Below are positions 56,911 to 64,000 of a stretch of 64,000 nt of DNA, in pieces. A program made the translations under genes and the position numbers. The notes below the pieces were generated by a model. That model did no database searches. It worked only from the letters and a program-made list of their open reading frames with translations, and was not told where the DNA came from. The DNA is from Hoeflea_A sp965228435 (GTDB lineage: Bacteria; Pseudomonadota; Alphaproteobacteria; Rhizobiales; Rhizobiaceae), in NCBI GenBank assembly GCA_965228435.1, contig OZ245818.1:4402001-4466000 (forward strand), written 5' to 3'. How positions within the stretch are numbered: the stretch's first letter is position 1; every line of letters starts with the position of its first letter.

Positions 56911-59325
56911 ATGAAGACGCAAGCCGACATCGTGATCATTGGCGGTGGGGCCGTTGGCCTGTCGATCCTGTACCACCTCGCCAAAGCCGGCGCGACCGAC
57001 GCGTTGCTGATCGAGAAGAACGAGCTGACCAGCGGGTCGACCTGGCACGCGGCAGGCAATATCCCGACCTACGCTAACAGCTGGGGCGGCATGCGTGCTG
57101 GCAACTACGCCTGGCGTCTCTACAGGGGGCTGGCGGAGGAGGTCGACTATCCGATTACCTATCGCCATACCGGGGCCTTCTGGCCGGCGCACACCCGCGA
57201 TCGCATGGACCTTTTCCGTCACCTGATCGGAATTTCCAAGGGTCTGGGCTACGACATGGCAATGCTGACGCCATCCGAGATGGATGCAATGCATCCCCAT
57301 TTCAGCCCGGGCGACAGCATCATCGGCGGGATCTACGACCCCTATGAAGGGGATGTCGACCCCAGTCAGTTGACCCAGGCTCTGGCCAAGGGCGCTCGCG
57401 ATCGCGGCGCACGGATTGCGCGCTTTACCGAAGTGATCGGCATCGACCGCCGCCCCTCTGGCGAGTGGTGCGTGATGACCGACAAGGGTGAGGTGATTTG
57501 CAACACGGTCGTCAACGCTGCGGGCTACTACGGTCGACAGGTCGGTGAAATGGTAGGCCAAAAGCTGCCCGTCGTCACTCTGGAGCACCAGTACCTGGTG
57601 ACTGGCAGCCTGCCGCAGTTGGAAGCCGACCCGGAAAACTTCCCGCTCGTGCGCGATCCCGATATCAGATACTACCTGCGGCGTGAGCGGAACGGGCTGC
57701 TGCTCGGATCCTACGGCCACGAGGGCCGCGCGGCCTGGTTGGACGGCATGCCCGAAGACTTTGCCAATCAGCTTTTTCCCGACAGCGTCGAGGATATTGC
57801 CGAGGTGCTAGAGGCGGCGCTGGCGCACGTGCCGATCCTCGGGGAAGCCGGGGTCAGTCGCTTCGTCAACGGGCCGATCCCCTATTCGCCCGATGGGGCG
57901 CCGCTATGCGGCCCGGCTTTCGGCCTGCCGAACTTCTATCACGCATGCTGTTTCCCAGTGGGCATCACCCATTCGGCCGCCGCCGCCAAGACCCTGACCG
58001 AATGGATCGTCGAGGGTGAGCCGGAGTGGGACATGTCGATGTGGGATCCGCGCCGCTTCGATGACTGGGCAAGCTTCGATTACACGGTTGCCCGCGCCTG
58101 CGAGCTCTACGAGCACCAATATGCCATCCCGTATCCGCACCAAATCTGGAAATCCGCCCGTCCGGTGAATCGCACACCGCTTTACGACACATTGAAAGCA
58201 ACGGGAGCAGTGTTCGGCCAGGTCGCCGGCTGGGAGCGCGCCTTCTGGTTCGAGACCGACGCGGTCCGTGACGACGGTGCACTGAGCTTTCGGCATGAAG
58301 CCTGGCACGATGCGGTGAGAGCTGAGTGTGAAGCCGTGCGCGATTGCGTCGGCATAATGGATCACGGTGGCTTCACCCGCTACGAGGTCGAGGGGGAGGG
58401 CGCCACCGAATTCCTCGATCAAGTATTCTGCGGCGCGATGCCCGCGATCGGTCGGGTGAAGCTCAGCTACATGCTGACGCACAAGGGCAAGGTCTGGTCG
58501 GAGGCGACCATCGCCCGGCTTGCGGGGAACCGGTACCTGCTGTGCGGCCCGACGCTGACCGATCAGCGCGACCTTGACTGGATGAAGCAGTTCCTGCCCG
58601 ACAGCGGCGTCGACCTCAGGAGGGGGTCAGAGTTCGATGCAGCACTGATGGTCATGGGGCCGAAGGCGCGCGAGGTGCTGCAACCGCTGAGCCACAATGA
58701 TCTCTCTCGGGAGGCCGCGCCCTGGATGTCGGTGCGTGACATCACCATCGCCGGGGTACAGGCCATAGCGCTGCGTGTCTCCTATGTCGGCGAACTGGGC
58801 TGGGAACTGCATGTGCGCAGCGACGACCTTGCGACCGTTTATGCTGCGATCATGGAGCTAGGTGCTGCTGTCGGCGCGGTCCAGTTTGGCTCCTACGCAC
58901 TTAACGCCATGCGGCTTGAGAAGGGCTATCACGGCTGGGGCGCCGACTTCGGGGTCGAATACACCGCCTTCGATGCAGGCCTCGACCGGTTTGTCAGCCG
59001 CAAGAAGCAGAGCTTTGTCGGGCGCGACGCCTTCCTGGCGCAGGCCGAGCTGCCCCGTCAGTACCGTTTCGCCGGTTTTGTTCTCGACGGCCACGGAGCT
59101 GACGCGCTTCCCTCTGATCCGATCTGCCGTGACGGTCAACCGGTGGGCTATGTCAGTTCAGGCGGCACGGGCTTTCGCATCGGGAAGCGCCTGGCGCTCG
59201 GCTATCTGACCGTCGATACACGGCCCGGCGATGTGTTTGATATCGAGGTGCTGGGTGAGCCGGTTCGCGCAACCGTTGCTACGGTGCCATTCTACGATCC
59301 GGAAAACCTGCGCTTGAAGAGCTGA
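56911..59325 (+). CDS. Dimethylglycine/sarcosine dehydrogenase-family FAD/GcvT protein 1
   Basis: 804 residues. The N-terminal FAD domain has DIVIIGGGAVGLSILYHLA and the GSTWHAAGN motif whose His binds FAD covalently in characterised family members. The C-terminal half (about 430-800) is a GcvT-like tetrahydrofolate-binding domain (YVGELGWELHV and the C-terminal LALGYLTVD). Enzymes of this type oxidise an N-methyl group of dimethylglycine or sarcosine and pass the formaldehyde unit to THF. It is 3 bp after the mttB-like gene and 3 bp before its paralogue, all one operon. Confidence 0.93.
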   Translation: MKTQADIVIIGGGAVGLSILYHLAKAGATDALLIEKNELTSGSTWHAAGNIPTYANSWGGMRAGNYAWRLYRGLAEEVDYPITYRHTGAFWPAHTRDRMDLFRHLIGISKGLGYDMAMLTPSEMDAMHPHFSPGDSIIGGIYDPYEGDVDPSQLTQALAKGARDRGARIARFTEVIGIDRRPSGEWCVMTDKGEVICNTVVNAAGYYGRQVGEMVGQKLPVVTLEHQYLVTGSLPQLEADPENFPLVRDPDIRYYLRRERNGLLLGSYGHEGRAAWLDGMPEDFANQLFPDSVEDIAEVLEAALAHVPILGEAGVSRFVNGPIPYSPDGAPLCGPAFGLPNFYHACCFPVGITHSAAAAKTLTEWIVEGEPEWDMSMWDPRRFDDWASFDYTVARACELYEHQYAIPYPHQIWKSARPVNRTPLYDTLKATGAVFGQVAGWERAFWFETDAVRDDGALSFRHEAWHDAVRAECEAVRDCVGIMDHGGFTRYEVEGEGATEFLDQVFCGAMPAIGRVKLSYMLTHKGKVWSEATIARLAGNRYLLCGPTLTDQRDLDWMKQFLPDSGVDLRRGSEFDAALMVMGPKAREVLQPLSHNDLSREAAPWMSVRDITIAGVQAIALRVSYVGELGWELHVRSDDLATVYAAIMELGAAVGAVQFGSYALNAMRLEKGYHGWGADFGVEYTAFDAGLDRFVSRKKQSFVGRDAFLAQAELPRQYRFAGFVLDGHGADALPSDPICRDGQPVGYVSSGGTGFRIGKRLALGYLTVDTRPGDVFDIEVLGEPVRATVATVPFYDPENLRLKS

Positions 59326-59328
59326 GAG

Positions 59329-61743
59329 ATGACGAAACCACTACCTTCGGACGTTAACGTCGCGATTGTGGGCGGCGGCATCGTCGGCTGCGCCACAGCC
59401 TACCATTTGGCCAGGGCCGGCTGGTCGGTGGCTTTGTTCGAACGCAAGAAGCTGACCAGCGGGACCACCTGGCATGCAGCCGGGCTCGTCAGCGAAACCC
59501 AGGGCGTGCCGGTCATGTCCGCGCTGGCAAAATACGGTCTCGACCTGATGGAGCGTCTCGAGGACGAGACTGGCCAGAGCACCGGATTCAAGCGCAATGG
59601 CTCGATCACCCTGGCGCTGAACGTTGCACGGGTTGAAGAGCTGCGCCGCAAGGTCGACTACAGCCATGGCTGTGGCATCCGTGCAGAAGAGATTTCACCG
59701 ATCGAGGCCCGCGAACGCTGGCCATTGCTGTCAATTCACGGTGCGAAGAGCGCATTCTGGTTTCCGGGCGACGGCTACACCAACCCGATCGACACCACCA
59801 TGGCGCTCGCCAGGGGCGCACGCATGAATGGTGCGCAGATATTCGAGGACACCCGGGTCGAGCGGGTTATCATCGAGGCCGGTCGTGTTGTGGGTGTTGA
59901 GCTGGCCGACGGCATGGTCCGTGCCGAGCATGTGGTCAACGCCACCGGCATGTGGGCGCGCGATTTCGGGTTGAGCCACGGGGTCAGCCTGCCGCTGCAC
60001 GCGACCAACCATTACTACATCGTCACCGACCCGATCGATGGTGTGACCGGTGATCTGCCGGTGCTGCGGGTTATGGATGAATATGCCTACTACAAGGAGG
60101 ACGCCGGCAAGCTGTTGATCGGCTGCTCAGAACCTGACGCCACGCCGTGGCGGCCGGAAGGCGGTATTCCGGAGCATTTCGAATTCGATGAACTGCCCTG
60201 CGACGAGGAGCATCTTTTCCCAATCCTCGAAGCGGCATCCGAGCGCGTGCCGGCGCTGGCGACTTCCGGTATCCGCACATTCTTCAACGGGCCAGAGAGT
60301 TTCACGCCGGACGGCAAACCCTATCTCGGTCCGGTTGCGGATGTGAACGGGCTTTGGGTCGCCGCCGGTTACAATTCCACCGGCATTCAGAATGGTCCGG
60401 GCGCGGGCAGGGCGCTGGCCGAATGGGTCATGGCCGGGCACATGACCATGGATCTGACAGATGTCGATGTTCGCCGTGTCGTGCCGGGTCTGAGCGCTCA
60501 GCGCTATGCCGCTGACAAAGCGGCGGAAACCTTGTCACTGGCCTACGCGATGCACTGGCCATATCACCAGCGAAAGGTGGCGCGTGGCCTGCGGCGCACG
60601 CCCTATCATGCGGCCTTAAAGACGGCAGGCGCACAATTCGGCAGCGCCAATTGCTGGGAGCGTCCTTTGGTCTTCGGTGCCGAAGTAACCGATGGGTTCG
60701 ACCGCCAGCCATGGTTCGACACATGGCGCGCCGAGCATGAAGCCCTTCGCAGCGATCTCGGATTGATTGACCTCACCTTCGGCCGCTTTGTCGTCGACGG
60801 CGAGGCGGCCGAGGCGCAGATGCAGCGCCTCTGCGGTGCGAACGTGGCAGTGTCGCCAGGTTCCCTGGTCTATACCCACATGTTCAATCCTCAGGGAGGG
60901 ATCGAGGCAGACGTAACCGTCGCCCGCCTGTCGCAGACCCGCTACCTGGTGATGGCATCTGCGGCCGCCGAACCACAGTGTGAGAGCTGGCTCAAAGCGC
61001 AGCTGCGCGGCACCGGCGTCAGTGTGGTCAACATCACATCGTCCGAGGCGACGCTGGCCGTGATGGGGCCACGGGCCCGCGAGTTCCTGGGCGGTCTGAC
61101 GGATGCGGATTTGTCCAACGACGCTTTTCCATTTGCGAGCTTCCGGCAGATCCACGTGGGTCATGCCCCGGTGCGAGCGCAACGGATCACCTATGTGGGC
61201 GAACTTGGCTGGGAACTGCACGTGCCCGCGGAGTTCGCCCAGCATGTTTTTGAAACGGTAACGGGCGCGGCTGATGCGCCTCGGCTCTGCGGCGGCATGG
61301 CGGTGGATAGCTGCAGGATCGAAAAGGCGTTCCGTCATTGGGGCCACGACATTGGGCCCTTCGACACACCGGTGGAGGCCGGCCTGACCTTCGCCTGCGA
61401 CTTTGCCACGGATTTCATTGGCAAAGAGGCCATCGAGTTACGCCGCCAGCAGGGCGCGGCGAGCCGGATGCTGCAGTTCCGGCTCGATGATCCCGAAGCC
61501 CTTGTCTTTGGCAAGGAACCGATCCTGCGCGAGGGGGAGATCGTTGGTCGGTTGACCTCGGCCAGCACCGGTTGGACCGTGGGGAGCGGGGTCGGGCTTG
61601 GTTATGTGTCGCGCCCCGATAGCATGGCGGTCAGCGATTTGGCCGCCTCTGACTATGCCATCATGGTGGCCGGGCGGCCGGTGCGGGCCGTCGCCAGCCT
61701 GCGCCCCCTTTACGATCCAGCCAATCAGAGGATGCGGGTTTGA
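59329..61743 (+). CDS. Dimethylglycine/sarcosine dehydrogenase-family FAD/GcvT protein 2
   Basis: 804 residues, the same length and architecture as the preceding gene. The FAD motif is VAIVGGGIVGCATAYHLARAG, the covalent-flavin histidine motif is TTWHAAGLV, and the GcvT half has YVGELGWELHV with the C-terminal GLGYVSRPD. Overall similarity to copy 1 is clear but moderate, so the two probably act on successive N-methyl groups (for example dimethylglycine then sarcosine), which is inferred. Its stop codon is immediately adjacent to the end of the convergent LysR-type gene. Confidence 0.93.
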   Translation: MTKPLPSDVNVAIVGGGIVGCATAYHLARAGWSVALFERKKLTSGTTWHAAGLVSETQGVPVMSALAKYGLDLMERLEDETGQSTGFKRNGSITLALNVARVEELRRKVDYSHGCGIRAEEISPIEARERWPLLSIHGAKSAFWFPGDGYTNPIDTTMALARGARMNGAQIFEDTRVERVIIEAGRVVGVELADGMVRAEHVVNATGMWARDFGLSHGVSLPLHATNHYYIVTDPIDGVTGDLPVLRVMDEYAYYKEDAGKLLIGCSEPDATPWRPEGGIPEHFEFDELPCDEEHLFPILEAASERVPALATSGIRTFFNGPESFTPDGKPYLGPVADVNGLWVAAGYNSTGIQNGPGAGRALAEWVMAGHMTMDLTDVDVRRVVPGLSAQRYAADKAAETLSLAYAMHWPYHQRKVARGLRRTPYHAALKTAGAQFGSANCWERPLVFGAEVTDGFDRQPWFDTWRAEHEALRSDLGLIDLTFGRFVVDGEAAEAQMQRLCGANVAVSPGSLVYTHMFNPQGGIEADVTVARLSQTRYLVMASAAAEPQCESWLKAQLRGTGVSVVNITSSEATLAVMGPRAREFLGGLTDADLSNDAFPFASFRQIHVGHAPVRAQRITYVGELGWELHVPAEFAQHVFETVTGAADAPRLCGGMAVDSCRIEKAFRHWGHDIGPFDTPVEAGLTFACDFATDFIGKEAIELRRQQGAASRMLQFRLDDPEALVFGKEPILREGEIVGRLTSASTGWTVGSGVGLGYVSRPDSMAVSDLAASDYAIMVAGRPVRAVASLRPLYDPANQRMRV

Positions 61744-62670
61744 TCAGGTGATGTGGAAGCCGCCCTCAGGGCTCCCGCACCATTCGACGAGCAGATCGGC
61801 CACGATGTTGATCGGGTCTCCCTCGGTGCGGTCGTCGGAGCGCAGCAGTGCGGACCAGGGAACCTGGATGCCGTCGCGCGTGACCTGTGCACCCACAATC
61901 CGGCCTTCTGCCAGGGCCGCCTGCATGGCCCAGCTTGCCAGGACACTGGTGCCGAGATCGGACGCGACGAGTTCGACGATTGCCTCGGGCAGTTCGACGG
62001 TCGCCGCCCAGCGCGGATAACTTTCCGTCGGTCGAAACAGCAGCGCGAATTCGCGGTCGGGTTCCGGCACCTTGGTGTAGGTGATGAACGGCTCGCCGAT
62101 AATGTCGGCGCCTTCGACAAAGTCCCGCCCCGCCAACCGATGGCCTGGCGCCATGATGTAAAGCAGCGGGTCTTCAAACAAATCCAGTGTTGTCAGCCCG
62201 GGCTGCGCCGGTGCCCGCGAAACGACTGCAATATCGATGTGCCGGTTGATGACGCTGGTGATCGGATCGCTGCGTGCGCCGGCCATGATCTGCAGATCGA
62301 TGCCCGTGGTGCGCGATTTGAGAAACCGGATGAACTCCGGCAGCCAACGATAGTTCGAATAGGCTTCGACCGACATCCGGACCACATGCTGGATACCGGC
62401 ATTCATGCGTCGAACATCCTCTTCGGCACGCCCGAGATCACTCAGGATCCGCTCTGCGACCACCGCCATATGTTCGGCAGCCGGTGTCTTGCGCAGCCGT
62501 TTGTGCAGGCGGGTAAAGAGCGGCACATCCAGCCGCCGTTCCGCTTCCCGAAGGCGATGCGATAGCGCCGATGGCGTGACACCCAGAATCTCGGCGGCGT
62601 CGGAGATGCGCCCTGTCTGATCAAGGGCCTTGATCAGTTGCAGATGGCGAAGATCGAGGAGGGGCTTCAT
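61744..62670 (-). CDS. MetR-like LysR-family transcriptional regulator
   Basis: 308 residues. The HTH (LDLRHLQLIKALDQTGRISD, then VTPSALSHRLREAERRLDVPLF) is at residues 5-50. The effector domain resembles MetR by pattern (VEAYSNYRWLPEFIRFL, IDIAVVSRAPAQPGLTTLDLFEDPLLYIMAPGHRLA). MetR binds homocysteine and controls methyl-group metabolism. The ATG at 62670 is used (GAGGAGGGG lies nearby downstream in-frame, so start choice is by homology). A perfect TGAA-N5-TTCA box lies 16-28 bp upstream, between it and the divergent aminotransferase. Confidence 0.9.
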   Translation of the reverse strand: MKPLLDLRHLQLIKALDQTGRISDAAEILGVTPSALSHRLREAERRLDVPLFTRLHKRLRKTPAAEHMAVVAERILSDLGRAEEDVRRMNAGIQHVVRMSVEAYSNYRWLPEFIRFLKSRTTGIDLQIMAGARSDPITSVINRHIDIAVVSRAPAQPGLTTLDLFEDPLLYIMAPGHRLAGRDFVEGADIIGEPFITYTKVPEPDREFALLFRPTESYPRWAATVELPEAIVELVASDLGTSVLASWAMQAALAEGRIVGAQVTRDGIQVPWSALLRSDDRTEGDPINIVADLLVEWCGSPEGGFHIT

Positions 62671-62685
62671 GCGGTTTTCCGTGGC

Positions 62686-62698
62686 TGAAGAAAATTCA
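62686..62698. promoter_or_regulatory. MetR-type box TGAA-N5-TTCA
   Basis: TGAAGAAAATTCA fits the published MetR consensus TGAA-N5-TTCA exactly. It overlaps CTGAAGAA (62685-62692), which pairs with TTCTTCAG at 62724-62731 in a second, longer inverted repeat. It lies in the 109-bp divergent spacer between the MetR-like gene and the aminotransferase, so it may control both. Confidence 0.68.
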
Positions 62699-62779
62699 CG
62701 TAACAAGGAAAACTTCGAGATTGTTCTTCAGTCAAGTTGAATGTGAAATTCGCCCCGAACCATGCCGCGGAGCAGCTGA

Positions 62780-64000
62780 ATGAACGTCGACGCCAAACAC
62801 ACGATCGCCGCGGACATCGCGCACCATGTTCACCCGCAATCCAACCTGCGGCAGCATGCCGAACAGGGTCCGACGATGATCGTGCGCGGCGAGGGTGTTT
62901 TCATCTACGACACCGAGGGCCGGCAGATTATCGACGGCTTTTCGGGGCTGGGCTGTGTCAGCCTGGGCTATCACAATGAACGGCTGGCCGAGGCTGCCAG
63001 GCGACAGATGAACACGCTGCCCTTCGCGCCGACATTCTACAACCGGTCGCACCCGCGCGTCGCCGAGCTCGGCGAGCGGCTGATTGGCCTGGCTCCGGGC
63101 GATATGAGCCGGGTCATGTTCCAGTGTTCGGGCTCGGAAGCCAATGACACGGCAATCAAGCTGCTGTGGTACGCCAACACGGCCCGCGGAGAGCCGAACC
63201 GGCGCAAGATCATCGGCCGCATCCGCGGGTATCACGGCAACACCGTTGCCACTGCGTCGCTGTCGGGTCAGCCGCATATGCATGCCAAGTTCGGTCTGCC
63301 GCTGCCCGAGTTCAAACATACCGAACTGCCCAATTATTATCGCTTTCATATCGACGGTGAGAGCGAGGAGGAATTTTCAGCCCGCATGGCCCGCAGCTTC
63401 GAGGATCTGATCCTGGCGGAGGGACCCGAAACGATCGCCGCCTTTTTCGCCGAACCCGCCATCTCGGGCGGCGGTGCGCTGATGCCGCCCAAGGGCTATT
63501 GGGAGGAAATGCAGGCGGTATTGCGAAAATACGATATCCGGTTCGTCGTGGACGAGGTGGTCTGTGGTTTCGGTCGGACTGGCAATTTGTGGGGAGCTGA
63601 GACCTGGGGGCTCAAGCCGGACATGATGACCTGCGCCAAGGCACTGTCGGCTGCTTTTTTCCCGGTCTCTGCACTGATGTTCAAGGACGAGCTTTACGCC
63701 GACATGATGAAGAATTCCGACGAGGTCGGCGTCTTCGGCCATGGCTACACCTATGCGGGGCATCCGGTCGGCGCGGCTGTGGCTTTGCAGGCACTCGATA
63801 TCTATGATGAAATCGACCTGGTCGGCCATGTGCGCAAGGTCAGCCGAACCTTTCTGGAGAAATGCCATGCCCTGCGCGATCATCCGCTGGTTGCCGAGGT
63901 TCGCGGCGTTGGCCTCTTCTGCGGCTTCGAGCTGATGATGGACGCCACCAAGCGCGAACCTTTCGATCCGTTCTGGAAGGTCGGCGAGCTGGTGCAGAAT
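62780..64000 (+). CDS. Class III PLP-dependent aminotransferase, partial (runs off the window)
   Basis: 407 codons are visible and the frame is still open at the window end. The fold is typical: VFIYDTEGRQIIDGFSGLGCVSLGY, CSGSEANDTAIKLLW (PLP phosphate binding), VVDEVVCGFGRTG (Asp contacting PLP) and the Schiff-base lysine in MTCAKALSAA. Family members transfer amino groups between omega-amino acids or amines and pyruvate or oxoglutarate. The ATG at 62780 has GGAG eight bases upstream. Divergent from the MetR-like gene, sharing the TGAA-N5-TTCA spacer, so probably in its regulon. Confidence 0.94.
   Translation, partial: MNVDAKHTIAADIAHHVHPQSNLRQHAEQGPTMIVRGEGVFIYDTEGRQIIDGFSGLGCVSLGYHNERLAEAARRQMNTLPFAPTFYNRSHPRVAELGERLIGLAPGDMSRVMFQCSGSEANDTAIKLLWYANTARGEPNRRKIIGRIRGYHGNTVATASLSGQPHMHAKFGLPLPEFKHTELPNYYRFHIDGESEEEFSARMARSFEDLILAEGPETIAAFFAEPAISGGGALMPPKGYWEEMQAVLRKYDIRFVVDEVVCGFGRTGNLWGAETWGLKPDMMTCAKALSAAFFPVSALMFKDELYADMMKNSDEVGVFGHGYTYAGHPVGAAVALQALDIYDEIDLVGHVRKVSRTFLEKCHALRDHPLVAEVRGVGLFCGFELMMDATKREPFDPFWKVGELVQN

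Noticed and set aside
57904..58482. Antisense frame within dehydrogenase 1
   Set aside because: It is a shadow frame; the plus strand encodes a complete conserved protein.
1..64000. Mobile elements, integrases, CRISPR arrays
   Set aside because: No transposase or integrase motif, no long terminal repeats and no spaced direct-repeat array were seen.

Overview
The window is 64 kb of GC-rich (roughly 60%) bacterial DNA, packed with genes and free of rRNA, tRNA, CRISPR or recognisable transposase sequence. The gene content points to an alphaproteobacterium, most likely Hyphomicrobiales or a related marine or soil lineage: paired dimethylglycine-dehydrogenase-type flavoproteins, a non-pyrrolysine MttB homologue, tandem class III cyclases of the rhizobial type, PPK2, and many ABC and RND transporters. 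Genus is not decidable from sequence reading alone.

Layout. 1-9.8 kb is mixed housekeeping or accessory DNA: ABC-2 exporter, polyphosphate kinase 2, GrlR-like protein, MFS pump with a divergent Cys-containing regulator, fused MFS/spermidine-synthase-like protein, PlsB-like acyltransferase, DUF1906+SH3 protein. 9.85-26.0 kb is a large catabolic gene set: P5C-reductase-like enzyme, GMC oxidoreductase, amidase, GntR regulator, tautomerase, class IV aminotransferase, a DgcA/DgcB/Etf-type N-demethylase module, an FAD amine oxidase, and a polar-amino-acid ABC transporter whose ATPase gene lies apart from the other subunits. Four promoter regions in this block each carry two copies of an ATTG(T/G)AT(A/C)CAAT-like near-palindrome spaced 20-21 bp apart, so the block looks like one GntR regulon. 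26.1-31.3 kb holds two tandem cyclases, a secreted protein, Ada and a PEP-mutase-family enzyme. 31.4-40.9 kb, all minus strand, holds two operons: (i) TenA-like, nucleotidyltransferase, thioesterase, creatininase; (ii) GNAT, M19 dipeptidase and a complete peptide ABC transporter.

41.2-46.1 kb is an RNA-repair locus: rtcB with a co-transcribed HEAT-repeat-like protein, a close match to a sigma-54 promoter in front, and divergent rtcR. 46.1-55.2 kb carries an ABC exporter, an RND pump (MFP + inner-membrane transporter), a GST, a methyltransferase and a cupin. 55.4-64 kb is a second methylated-amine locus: MttB-family methyltransferase, two 804-residue FAD/GcvT-type demethylating dehydrogenases, a MetR-like LysR regulator with a perfect TGAA-N5-TTCA box, and a class III aminotransferase cut by the window end.

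The two most promising poorly described systems are the GntR-controlled N-methyl-compound catabolic block (substrate unknown, with two enzymes showing altered key residues) and the RtcR/sigma-54-controlled rtcB-HEAT operon. All functions are inferred from motifs and context; no database search was possible.
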